10,105 nt of DNA from Acidimicrobiales bacterium (GCA_027451785.1 DAIDIS010000254.1:1-10105); one strand, 5' to 3'; shown: positions 1 to 6,514, counted from the stretch's first letter. Made by a program: numbers and translations. The notes: a model not told the origin generated them from the sequence alone.

Positions 1-77
1 CGCCAGGACTGTACACACAAGGCAGCAGCATTCTGTTGACAAAGCGTTGACAAATGGGCCTTCGGCCACTTCGGAGC

Positions 78-91
78 CGGTTCTAGAACCG
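78..91. repeat. 14-bp perfect palindrome just past the tRNA 3' end
   Basis: CGGTTCTAGAACCG is its own reverse complement and begins 9 bp beyond the tRNA CCA end. A second small inverted repeat, GGCC-TTC-GGCC at about 58-68, follows in the direction of tRNA transcription and is trailed on the minus strand by a short T-rich stretch. Together they could act as a weak tRNA terminator or processing signal, but neither has a strong U-tract. The palindrome could equally be a protein-binding site. Confidence 0.35.
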
Positions 92-100
92 CCTCTGACC

Positions 101-178
101 TGGTCGGGCTGGGGAGATTTGAACTCCCGACCTCTTGACCCCCAGTCAAGCGCGCTAACCAAGCTGCGCCACAGCCCG
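101..178 (-). tRNA. tRNA-Pro (anticodon GGG), CCA encoded
   Basis: The minus strand folds into a complete cloverleaf. The acceptor stem CGGGCTG/CAGCCCG is fully paired, with discriminator A at 104 and an encoded CCA at 103-101. The D-stem is GCGC/GCGC with loop AGCTTGGTTA. The anticodon stem CTTGA/TCAAG closes the loop CTGGGGG, so the anticodon is GGG, which reads CCC and CCU proline codons. The T-stem GGGAG/CTCCC holds the loop TTCAAAT. All stems are intact and no intron is visible, so the gene should be functional. It lies 3' of the J-domain gene on the same strand, 204 bp away, and probably has its own promoter. No good -35/-10 pair was found in front of it. Confidence 0.96.
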
Positions 179-226
179 AAACTTCGGTTCATCGTAGTAG
201 ATAACAATCTTGTGCGCGACATCGCT

Positions 227-260
227 GGCGCTGCGAATAATTCGGCGCTACGAGTAATTT
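227..260. repeat. Tandem pair of 17-bp imperfect direct repeats
   Basis: GGCGCTGCGAATAATTC (227-243) is followed directly by GGCGCTACGAGTAATTT (244-260), matching at 14 of 17 positions. The pair lies upstream of the tRNA in its direction of transcription, in the non-coding gap between the J-domain gene and the tRNA. The rest of the 179-382 gap shows only a weak CCCCA/TGGGG inverted repeat at 306-323 and no convincing coding sequence. The function is unknown. Confidence 0.5.
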
Positions 261-382
261 GGTCGGAATAAACGGATAGCCGGTGAATTTCCCGCCAGTC
301 GAATGCCCCATGATTCTTTGGGGAGCCGAATTCCACGTGTGTGGCGGAGACAACGCTGGTCAATTTAGGTGACTTCCTCTTA

Positions 383-1015
383 TTACAGAACGCGATGGGG
401 GAACTGGGGAAACCAACCGTAAGGTCCCGAAAGGAAGTCAATCCAGGGGTAAGTGGCGACCAGACCCGTGCCGAGTATTAATCCGAGAACCTCAAAGGCA
501 GATGTGATTTTGGTGGCGATCCGCATTCGAACCGAGATGAAACGAATGACGATAAGCGGGACCGGAAACAATACGCCTCCAAATATCCCTACGACCAAGC
601 CGGCCAGCAATTGAGGGAGCGGTTGTTCCCAATACCCCTTCCGGGAATTGGGTTTCATGTTCTGAAGGATTATGTCTGCTGGAGAATATCCATTCCGGCC
701 CGAGGGTACATCGCGGGATGCTCTGCGGGATTGGGGCGGCAGGGAAGAGACTGAGTCGGAGGAGGTTGAATGTTGAGGTCGTCCTTCGGGGTCTCGTCGA
801 ATCGCGAATCCGATCGACAGATCGTAGGCACCACGCCGATTTAGGTCCACCAAGGTCTCATATGCTTCTCGCAGATCTCGGAAGGCCCATGCCAGTTCCG
901 GCCCGGCTGTGTCCGGGTGAAGTGAAGGAGCCTTCTTCCGAAAGGCCACCTTTATCTCTTCGGTTGAGGCGTATGGACTGACACCTAGGCGTTGGTAGAA
1001 ATTCGACGAGGACAT
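383..1015 (-). CDS. Membrane-anchored J-domain (DnaJ-like) protein
   Basis: This 210-residue protein has an N-terminal J-domain at about residues 4-67. It includes the diagnostic HPD tripeptide (33-35), a basic helix II (AFRKK, 24-28) and the helix III/IV region ending in YDL. J-domains stimulate ATP hydrolysis by Hsp70/DnaK partners and deliver clients to them. There is no Gly/Phe region, zinc-finger domain or DnaJ C-terminal domain, so this is a class C type J-protein and not DnaJ itself. A Ser/Arg-rich linker (75-130) leads to two hydrophobic segments at about 135-160 and 173-192, so the J-domain is probably held on the cytoplasmic face of the membrane. The ATG at 1015 has no clear Shine-Dalgarno but gives the expected J-domain N-terminus. 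The client or partner is unknown. It is divergent from the gene at 1222. Confidence 0.85.
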   Translation of the reverse strand: MSSSNFYQRLGVSPYASTEEIKVAFRKKAPSLHPDTAGPELAWAFRDLREAYETLVDLNRRGAYDLSIGFAIRRDPEGRPQHSTSSDSVSSLPPQSRRASRDVPSGRNGYSPADIILQNMKPNSRKGYWEQPLPQLLAGLVVGIFGGVLFPVPLIVIRFISVRMRIATKITSAFEVLGLILGTGLVATYPWIDFLSGPYGWFPQFPHRVL

Positions 1016-1126
1016 CCGTACGGATCGCTAATTGGGCAACTCGAACGAGCAAATTGATAGTTCATCCGGCACGGGTCCATTATCCGTGAAAGCGAGGCAA
1101 AGTTGAAGTGGATCATCAACCGACAT

Positions 1127-1153
1127 TTGCGAGCGCAACGTAAGTGCAACGTA
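1127..1153. promoter_or_regulatory. Operator-like repeats in divergent intergenic region
   Basis: The gap 1016-1221 separates two divergent genes. It contains an inverted repeat TTGCG-AG-CGCAA (1127-1138) that overlaps the first of two exact direct repeats GCAACGTA (1135-1142 and 1146-1153). The direct repeats are spaced 11 bp apart, about one helical turn. This arrangement is typical of a transcription-factor binding site, but no regulator gene is adjacent and the element could be chance. Confidence 0.35.
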
Positions 1154-1209
1154 TCGGATAAACCAGGGCCGGAATCATGCAATGAATAACGATCGAATTG
1201 GGGGAGCGG

Positions 1210-1215
1210 TAGTCT
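1210..1215 (+). promoter_or_regulatory. Putative -10 box (TAGTCT) for leaderless gene
   Basis: TAGTCT fits the actinobacterial -10 pattern TANNNT and ends 6 nt before the GTG at 1222, which would place transcription initiation at the start codon itself. No convincing -35 was found. The purine-rich GGGGGAG at 1200-1206 lies about 15 nt from the GTG, too far for a normal Shine-Dalgarno. Confidence 0.4.
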
Positions 1216-1221
1216 GGCATC

Positions 1222-1839
1222 GTGAAGGGACGGGTTTGGATCATCGGTGGAGCTGTCGTCGGGTTGGTGGTCGCGCTTACGCATCTTCAATTCGTCTATG
1301 GCGCAACCGTCTCCCTGACCAATGCAGCCCAGTCGATAGTCGGCAGCGTTGCGAACAAGATTGTTTCGGCGTCGGCGCAGAATGGGGCACCCAAGCGGGT
1401 CGTACAGGCCATCTCGGTTCTGGTGGCGCTGGCGATACCAGGATTTACTGCTTTGTTCCTGATCTTCGTTGCGAAGAGTGCAGCTCGCGTGCGAGTTCTT
1501 CTGGGAGCCGTTTTGGCAGTGTTCGGCGTTCTTGCCTACGCCTATGAGCCGAAGGGAATTGCCTCCGGCGCACTCGTTCTCGGGCTCGGAGTCGCGGCAG
1601 TGGCAATTGGTGCGACCGGCCCGTTTCTCGTGGCACCACTGTCGGCTATGGCCGGGCTAATTGCAGGTAGCTTTCTGCCTAACGTGTTATCAAGTTCGGG
1701 TGCGCTCCCGAATGCACCGGTTGAGACGTTCAATCAGGCAGTATTTGGCTCGACGGGTGCGCCCATAGTCCTGAGGGTTGCCTTGATGATCGTGTGCTGC
1801 ACTCCGTTCGCATACGCTGCAAAAATGGCGCTCAAGTAA
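1222..1839 (+). CDS. Hypothetical multi-pass membrane protein
   Basis: I do not recognise the family of this 205-residue protein. It is strongly hydrophobic, with likely membrane segments at about 6-27, 60-84, 91-107, 113-152 (probably two close helices) and 181-202. A more polar stretch lies at 28-58 and another at 154-178. The first hydrophobic segment could be read as a signal peptide, but the later helices make it more likely to be a signal anchor. There are no catalytic motifs and the only cysteines (192-193) are within the last helix. Start choice: GTG at 1222, preceded at 6 nt by a TANNNT box. It is followed 87 bp later by the zinc-ribbon gene on the same strand. Role unknown. Confidence 0.8.
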   Translation: MKGRVWIIGGAVVGLVVALTHLQFVYGATVSLTNAAQSIVGSVANKIVSASAQNGAPKRVVQAISVLVALAIPGFTALFLIFVAKSAARVRVLLGAVLAVFGVLAYAYEPKGIASGALVLGLGVAAVAIGATGPFLVAPLSAMAGLIAGSFLPNVLSSSGALPNAPVETFNQAVFGSTGAPIVLRVALMIVCCTPFAYAAKMALK

Positions 1840-1926
1840 CTACCCGCCTGAAATTCCCGATTGGCGGCGCCCTCTGACCACGCTGAGTAAAAATGGGGCA
1901 GAAGTCACTTAAGAAATGTCTGGTTT

Positions 1927-2253
1927 TTGGTCGATCAGATTGACATGAACATGGTCCGGTCAATATGTACGAGATGTGGGGAAGTGGAGACATCTTGCGA
2001 CAACGTAACCGTGATCAAGCGAAGCTGGGACGATCGGTGCGAGTACGAACTGCCGTGTCCCGAATGCGGGGGGACGATTAGGCATGCGCTTCCTCCCAGG
2101 CTAGCTAGATCGCTGGTTGCTGCAGGCGCCTCCATGACCGTAGCTGATGCTAACGACGCTCCAGCGGTAACTATGATGGAAGTGCTGGAGATGCGTAGAG
2201 CACTGGATGCCCCAGGGGCAACCGAAAGAGTCTGGGCAGAGCTTGTAGGCTGA
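1927..2253 (+). CDS. Small zinc-ribbon protein, function unknown
   Basis: The 108-residue reading frame has two CxxC knuckles, Cys14-Cys17 (CTRC) and Cys44-Cys47 (CPEC), about 26 residues apart. This is the spacing of a zinc ribbon, which typically binds one structural zinc. Two further cysteines (24 and 38) lie between them. The C-terminal half (55-108) looks helical and has no second known domain. It has no membrane segment or signal peptide and is presumably cytoplasmic. The start is uncertain: TTG at 1927 gives 108 residues, while in-frame ATGs at 1945 and 1951 would remove 6 or 8 residues without touching the ribbon, and none has a clear Shine-Dalgarno. It may be a nucleic-acid or protein-binding accessory factor, but the sequence alone does not show this. 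Confidence 0.72.
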   Translation: MVDQIDMNMVRSICTRCGEVETSCDNVTVIKRSWDDRCEYELPCPECGGTIRHALPPRLARSLVAAGASMTVADANDAPAVTMMEVLEMRRALDAPGATERVWAELVG

Positions 2254-2332
2254 GAGTCTGCAAACCACTCAGTTCATTTCGCACTTCTATCACCGGAGGC
2301 CGACGAGGCTTGCGCTCTGCGCTCTTTCCGGC

Positions 2333-2914
2333 TTGCTTATGGGATCGGCAACGGCGCTGTTCATCCCATGGCAATCGGCCGTCCTGATCGGATGGATAGT
2401 GGCGTGCGGGGCATTCTTGGGGATGCTGTGGCCAAGGCTTCTGCGGATGGATCCGGCTGGGACGAGGGAGCACGCAAAACAAGAGGATCCGTCGCTTGGC
2501 ACGAGCGACGCGGTGGTGCTGACTGCCGGTGCAGTCAGCATGATAGCTGTGGGTTTTGAGTTATCTAAGTCTGCCAGTGCCCACGGAATGGTCAAGCTGG
2601 CGACTATCAGCCTCGCGTTGGTCAGTGTCGCGACGGCATGGTCATCGGTCCACACAATTTTTACGCTCCACTACGCCAGGCGGTACTACTCCGCAGGGGG
2701 AACGGGCATCGAGTTCAACCAGAAGGAAGACCCATCCTTTGTCGACTTCGCATACCTTGCATTCACGATCGGAATGACCTTCCAGGTCTCGGACACGAAT
2801 ATTGGTGACCGAGCCATTCGCAAGTCCATCCTTGGGCATGCGCTGCTGAGCTATTTCTTTGGAGCGATGATCCTTGGAATGATGATCAACGTTCTGGCGT
2901 CGTTGTTGCAGTAA
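2333..2914 (+). CDS. DUF1345 family integral membrane protein
   Basis: The C-terminal half carries the hallmarks I associate with DUF1345 (Pfam PF07077). These are HTIFTLHYARRYY (107-119), a PSFVDFAY...FQVSDTNI block (134-157) and the RKSILGHALLSYFF segment (163-176). Hydrophobic helices lie at about 15-34, 58-76, 88-110, 137-151 and 166-190. The biochemical function of the family is not established to my knowledge. The start is problematic. TTG 2333 and ATG 2339 are the first canonical starts, but the same frame stays open back to the stop at 2246-2248. That upstream stretch encodes HRRPTRLALCALSGLL, which looks like the normal beginning of helix 1. A noncanonical CTG at 2258 (218 residues) with a TAGGCT box 6 nt upstream is my preferred alternative. 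It is convergent with the lipoprotein gene. Confidence 0.85.
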   Translation: MLMGSATALFIPWQSAVLIGWIVACGAFLGMLWPRLLRMDPAGTREHAKQEDPSLGTSDAVVLTAGAVSMIAVGFELSKSASAHGMVKLATISLALVSVATAWSSVHTIFTLHYARRYYSAGGTGIEFNQKEDPSFVDFAYLAFTIGMTFQVSDTNIGDRAIRKSILGHALLSYFFGAMILGMMINVLASLLQ

Positions 2915-2921
2915 CCGGCGC

Positions 2922-2941
2922 TCTCGGCGTGTCCGAGACAC
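2922..2941. terminator. Possible terminator hairpins between convergent genes
   Basis: Two overlapping, mutually exclusive hairpins follow the DUF1345 stop: TCTCGG-CGTGT-CCGAGA (2922-2938) and GTGTC-CGA-GACAC (2929-2941). Their position between convergent genes suits transcription termination on either strand, but neither is followed by a proper T-tract, so a classical Rho-independent terminator is not proven. Confidence 0.3.
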
Positions 2942-3003
2942 TATTGATCGTCAGCAACAATTGCCTGAGCGTAACTCCAGCCGAATACGGTGTTTTTCCG
3001 ATA

Positions 3004-3678
3004 TCAGTGAATCGGAATGGTAGCTAAATTGGGGGCTGGGCTGGCAACAGCGCAATCCTCGGTGAGTGGCGTGCTCGAAGGACCCGTTGCAGTGATGATT
3101 GTGAGAGTGGCGACTGCATTACCAGCCGTTGCGACTACCGATCCATTGGAGCCGGCCGTGAATGGTCCGAGGGTCGCAATGCTTCCAGTGGCAGGCGCTG
3201 GAAGAGAAACCGTCTGTCCAGTCGTTACATTAACCGGCCCGAACGGGAGGGGAGTCGCTGCGGCGTTGATTGTGGAGGGACTGACATTGGTCCAGGTGAT
3301 TGGAAAGCTTGTAATCGAGCCCTGGACACTGGTGGCCTTGAGGAGCTGAGTAAGTAGGTTTACGGTGGAGACAGGGAACTCCAGTATTGCCTTGGAGTTG
3401 CTGATGGTAAATGTCTGTCCTGGTCTAACCGAAGCGGGTGCGGTTCCGGAGACTGTGACGTTAACTGGCTGGGCAGGGATCGACAGACCCTGAGTCGAGC
3501 ATTGAACCACGAACTTTGCATTGATGGCTTGAGTTGGGGCGGCAGTAGAAGACGTTGTCGACGACCCGGCCGACTTTGAAGGGCTGCTTGAACAACCCGG
3601 CAGCACTGAAAGACCAATTCCCGCCAGTGCAACCGAAATAACTTTGAATGTGATATTTCCAGTTGAATTGAAGTGCAT
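3004..3678 (-). CDS. Predicted lipoprotein, Thr/Ser-rich, unknown function
   Basis: This 224-residue protein has a basic/polar N-terminus, a hydrophobic core (11-25) and the lipobox-like LPGC (26-29), so Cys29 should be lipidated and the protein anchored to the outer face of the cytoplasmic membrane. A low-complexity Ser/Thr/Ala spacer (30-50) precedes a domain from about 52 to 220 with alternating short hydrophobic strands and many Val, Thr and Pro residues, suggesting a beta-sandwich fold. Cys60 and Cys209 are its only other cysteines and sit at opposite ends of the domain, so they could form a disulfide. It vaguely resembles secreted beta-rich actinobacterial proteins, but I cannot name the family. 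The ATG at 3678 lacks a Shine-Dalgarno and has TAGATT 7 nt upstream. It is divergent from the acyltransferase gene. Confidence 0.8.
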   Translation of the reverse strand: MHFNSTGNITFKVISVALAGIGLSVLPGCSSSPSKSAGSSTTSSTAAPTQAINAKFVVQCSTQGLSIPAQPVNVTVSGTAPASVRPGQTFTISNSKAILEFPVSTVNLLTQLLKATSVQGSITSFPITWTNVSPSTINAAATPLPFGPVNVTTGQTVSLPAPATGSIATLGPFTAGSNGSVVATAGNAVATLTIITATGPSSTPLTEDCAVASPAPNLATIPIH

Positions 3679-3685
3679 TTCGACG

Positions 3686-3691
3686 AATCTA
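3686..3691 (-). promoter_or_regulatory. Putative -10 box (TAGATT) for lipoprotein gene
   Basis: On the minus strand TAGATT matches TANNNT and ends 7 nt before the ATG of the lipoprotein gene, consistent with a leaderless transcript. No Shine-Dalgarno or convincing -35 is visible. Confidence 0.35.
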
Positions 3692-3736
3692 CGGGATCGG
3701 CTCCAGTTTGGCCATAGCTTTTGGCATGTGTTTCCG

Positions 3737-3797
3737 AGGGATTTCCCTGCGGAGTCCGTAGCCCGCTCAAAGTAGCCGGGCCAGCGCTTCCAGCGGG
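3737..3797. promoter_or_regulatory. Inverted repeats in the divergent lipoprotein/acyltransferase promoter region
   Basis: The 145-bp divergent gap contains AGGGA-TT-TCCCT (3737-3748) and a wider inverted pair CCCGCT (3762-3767) / AGCGGG (3792-3797). The latter ends about 15 bp before the putative -10 box of the acyltransferase gene. Either could be an operator shared by the two genes, or chance GC-rich symmetry. Confidence 0.25.
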
Positions 3798-3811
3798 TTC
3801 TCTGATTCCCT

Positions 3812-3817
3812 TATGCT
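3812..3817 (+). promoter_or_regulatory. Putative -10 box (TATGCT) for leaderless acyltransferase gene
   Basis: TATGCT is a good TANNNT -10 element and ends 6 nt before the GTG at 3824. There is no Shine-Dalgarno in the intervening bases and no strong -35. The spacing predicts transcription starting at or next to the first base of the start codon. Confidence 0.45.
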
Positions 3818-3823
3818 ATTGAT

Positions 3824-6514
3824 GTGTCATTGAGAGCTAGTCCTGCCGGCCCCGGCTTGCTTGAGCGCGAGGTCCCGGGAGATTCGGGACAAGCTGACTC
3901 GGGATCTGCGGGGAGCAAGCCGGGGCGCCCGGATACCCATCGGGGCTCCATTTCCTATGTTCCCGCACTAGACGGAATTCGTGCTTTCGCTGTCGCAGCG
4001 GTCATCATCTATCACCTCAATAACAGCTGGCTTCCAGGTGGTCTTCTCGGCGTAGACGTATTCTTCGTTCTCTCGGGCTATCTGATTACATCGCTGCTGA
4101 TCAGCGAACTGGACAGGACCGGGGAAATCTCTCTGAAGGGCTTCTGGGGAAGGCGCGCCAGAAGGCTTCTTCCGGCATTGGTGATCACATTGCTTGGCAC
4201 GGCTCTCTATTCGTGGCTATGGGCACCTATCGATCGATTGGCGACGATTCGGGGTGATGCCCTTTCAACGCTGTTTTACGTCGCGAACTGGCGATTCATC
4301 CTCACCAACCAGAACTATTTCATCCACTTCGGTCCCCCCTCTCCGTTGCTGCACACCTGGTCTTTAGCGGTTGAAGAGCAGTTCTATATTGTCTGGCCCT
4401 TGATCACCCTCGGCGTGTTTGCCGCTGTAGTTTCCCTCTGGTCGTATCGCTCTCGCCACAAGAGGGCGTTGCCTGTCGTGTCTGAGGAAAACGCAAAGCA
4501 AGGCCGGTTCATGGGCTTTTGGCGGGATTACGATGAGCTTGAGGCGATTCCCGAAGTAGCCGCCGAGGAATGGGTCAGCGAGGAGGATTTCGAGGAAGCG
4601 GCTGCATCCATTCCGTTGGCACCATGGGAGCGAGAAGGAGCGCGAGAGCTTCCTTATTTGGAAGGCTATGGGACAGGCGTCGTTCCCAAATACCTCGAAT
4701 TGCGCTCTACTCGGAATGGGGTTTCCGGCCATTTGCCGAGATCCTTGGGGGGACCGTTGCCTTCCGATCCGGGGAATGGCGGTGTTTCGGTGGCCGGGGG
4801 AGCGAGTCCAAGCGCTGTAGCTCTAACCGATGAAGAGATGTCCCTGGAGATCAGGAGAAGAATCCTCAATTCGGGCAGGAAATGGTTTGCTCTGCTCGCA
4901 GCGGTCCTGGCGGTATCGTCCACAGTGTGGATGGCCGTGCTTTATAGCCCTACGGCAAACCTATCCCGCCTTTATTACGGAACTGACACACACGCGCAGG
5001 TCATCCTGATCGGAGCGCTTTTGGCCTTGTTCAGGCCGAGCCACCATTGGTTGCAAAGCAGAGCCGCCAAGGCGGTGATTCCAATCCTTCCGTATCTGGG
5101 CGTTGTTGCCGTGGTTGTCTTGTGGATCACTCTGACCGGAGAGTCGAGCCTCCTTTATAGGGGTGGGTTCGCCCTGGTGGGTATCTCGACTTCGGCGGTA
5201 CTGATCGGCGTACTCACGAGGCCGGAATCCGCTGTCTCGCGCTTCTTGTCGCATAAAGCTCTGCGATACGTGGGTCGGATTTCCTACGGACTCTACTTAT
5301 ATCACTGGCCGGCAATCGTATTCTTGAACCCTGGTCAGACTCATTTGAACGGGTTGCCTTTGGACGCCCTCCGTTTGAGCGTAACCATCGTGGCAGCCGT
5401 ACTTTCCTTCCACTTCGTCGAGCAGCCGATCCGGCACATGTCGCTCCCGAAGTTCAAGACGTTGGCCGTGGTTCCTGCCACGGCTATAGCCACGATCGCC
5501 GCTGTCATAGCATCAACGGCCGCACCGGCTCTCCAGATTCACATCCCAAAGCCCTCCGGAAGCAACGCCATAGCGCCTCCAAGCCCAACTGGGGCTGCGG
5601 CGAAGGTGCTTATAGAGGGCGATTCGCTCGCTTGGAGCTTGGGAGTCGAGCTTGCCGTCTCGCAAATCGAGAGTCAGTACAACCTGAACGTGGTGGACGA
5701 CGCGACAATTGGATGCGGAATTGCTCCGCCACCCAATCTTCAGGTCATTCTCAATGGAAATCCGGATGGGTTGATTCCCCAGTGCGCCACCTGGGCTCAA
5801 ACGTGGCAAAACGACGTGAACACGGTGCGGCCTGTAATCGTGGGGATCCTATTGGGTCGTTGGGAGATTACCGACAAGTACTTGAATGGGACCCTTACCC
5901 ACATTGGCGACCCGTCGTATGACAACTATCTGCAGGGTCAGCTAAAGCAGGCGATCACGATTGCCTCATCTGGAGGGGCAAAGGTTGTCTTGATGACGAT
6001 GCCTTACCTGGAGACTCCTGACCCGACAACTGGAGTTGCATACCCGGAGCTTCAGATGCAAAGAGTCGACGAGTGGAATGCAATTGTCAGAAAGGTTGCG
6101 GCAGGCTTCCCTGGGGTTGCGAGCGTCTATGACTTAAACAAGCAAGTAGATCCTGGCGGGACATTCGTCTCGACAATGCAGGGAACTCAAATCCGGAGCA
6201 GTGACGGCGTTCACTTTCCGGCTAATTTCATTCAAACCCAAGACGGTAGAAAGATTCCGGATTCTGCGAGCATTGCCGCTGCCGCAATCGTTGCTCCGCC
6301 GGTACTCACCTATATTGCTCAATTGGCAAGGCAAGCCGGAAGCAACTCGAGTTCGTCAGGGCAATCTGCGATTGCCGAAACTTCCCCAAACCAGTCGCTC
6401 TCGACGACGACCAGCACAATAATCGGAGAATCCCAGGGGGAATCGACCACGACGAGCACGATCCCCGGCGAATCTCCTGGTACTTCCGGCGCTACGACCT
6501 CGTCCGTTCCTTAG
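3824..6514 (+). CDS. OafA/YrhL-type acyltransferase-3 with C-terminal SGNH domain
   Basis: This 896-residue fusion combines a polytopic acyltransferase-3 domain (about 45-570) with an extracytoplasmic SGNH domain (about 590-830). Family members move acyl groups across the membrane and O-acylate glycans such as peptidoglycan, LPS or exopolysaccharide; the substrate here is unknown. Acyltransferase motifs seen are the helix-1 YH pair (His64), GVDVFFVLSGYLIT (76-89), the basic RRARRLLP (110-117) and HTWSLAVEEQFY (177-188). SGNH motifs are GDS (599-601, nucleophile Ser601), the block II glycine in GCGI, GRWE (678-681) in the block III position, and DGVH (794-797) supplying Asp794 and His797. Cys631 and Cys654 may pair. 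Oddities are a roughly 140-residue acidic insertion at 207-350 inside the membrane domain, a disordered 45-residue N-terminus, and a Ser/Thr-rich tail with two 14-residue repeats. The GTG start follows a -10 box by 6 nt. Confidence 0.93.
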   Translation: MSLRASPAGPGLLEREVPGDSGQADSGSAGSKPGRPDTHRGSISYVPALDGIRAFAVAAVIIYHLNNSWLPGGLLGVDVFFVLSGYLITSLLISELDRTGEISLKGFWGRRARRLLPALVITLLGTALYSWLWAPIDRLATIRGDALSTLFYVANWRFILTNQNYFIHFGPPSPLLHTWSLAVEEQFYIVWPLITLGVFAAVVSLWSYRSRHKRALPVVSEENAKQGRFMGFWRDYDELEAIPEVAAEEWVSEEDFEEAAASIPLAPWEREGARELPYLEGYGTGVVPKYLELRSTRNGVSGHLPRSLGGPLPSDPGNGGVSVAGGASPSAVALTDEEMSLEIRRRILNSGRKWFALLAAVLAVSSTVWMAVLYSPTANLSRLYYGTDTHAQVILIGALLALFRPSHHWLQSRAAKAVIPILPYLGVVAVVVLWITLTGESSLLYRGGFALVGISTSAVLIGVLTRPESAVSRFLSHKALRYVGRISYGLYLYHWPAIVFLNPGQTHLNGLPLDALRLSVTIVAAVLSFHFVEQPIRHMSLPKFKTLAVVPATAIATIAAVIASTAAPALQIHIPKPSGSNAIAPPSPTGAAAKVLIEGDSLAWSLGVELAVSQIESQYNLNVVDDATIGCGIAPPPNLQVILNGNPDGLIPQCATWAQTWQNDVNTVRPVIVGILLGRWEITDKYLNGTLTHIGDPSYDNYLQGQLKQAITIASSGGAKVVLMTMPYLETPDPTTGVAYPELQMQRVDEWNAIVRKVAAGFPGVASVYDLNKQVDPGGTFVSTMQGTQIRSSDGVHFPANFIQTQDGRKIPDSASIAAAAIVAPPVLTYIAQLARQAGSNSSSSGQSAIAETSPNQSLSTTTSTIIGESQGESTTTSTIPGESPGTSGATTSSVP
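6401..6484 (+). repeat. Two tandem 42-bp repeats encoding STTTSTI-GES-G tail
   Basis: Residues 860-873 (STTTSTIIGESQGE) and 874-887 (STTTSTIPGESPGT) of the acyltransferase are tandem 14-residue units, so the DNA is two adjacent 42-bp units. The tail is Ser/Thr-rich and disordered-looking and follows the SGNH domain on the outer face. It may be a flexible wall-spanning stalk or a glycosylation target. Confidence 0.7.

Noticed and set aside
101..178. Idea that the tRNA marks an integrated element inside the window
   Set aside because: No integrase, excisionase, phage gene or second copy of the tRNA 3' end was seen between 179 and 10105.
47..271. A 74-residue plus-strand reading frame containing GWGDLNSRPLDPQSS
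   Set aside because: It runs through the antisense of the tRNA-Pro gene. Frames of this kind are well-known spurious predictions over tRNA genes.
985..1290. A 101-residue minus-strand frame spanning the divergent intergenic region
   Set aside because: It overlaps the start of both neighbouring genes, has no domain and shows no ribosome binding site.
1182..1547. A 121-residue plus-strand frame overlapping the membrane-protein gene
   Set aside because: Its composition (Arg/Ser/Gly/Cys-rich) looks like a frame-shifted shadow of the gene at 1222-1839, which has coherent membrane helices.
1844..1867. CCGCC...GGCGG inverted repeat after the gene at 1222-1839 as a terminator
   Set aside because: The loop is 14 nt and no T-tract follows, so the signal is too weak to call.
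3017..3349. A 110-residue plus-strand frame opposite the lipoprotein gene
   Set aside because: The minus-strand frame has a clear signal peptide and lipobox; the plus-strand frame is Val/Ala-rich low-complexity antisense.
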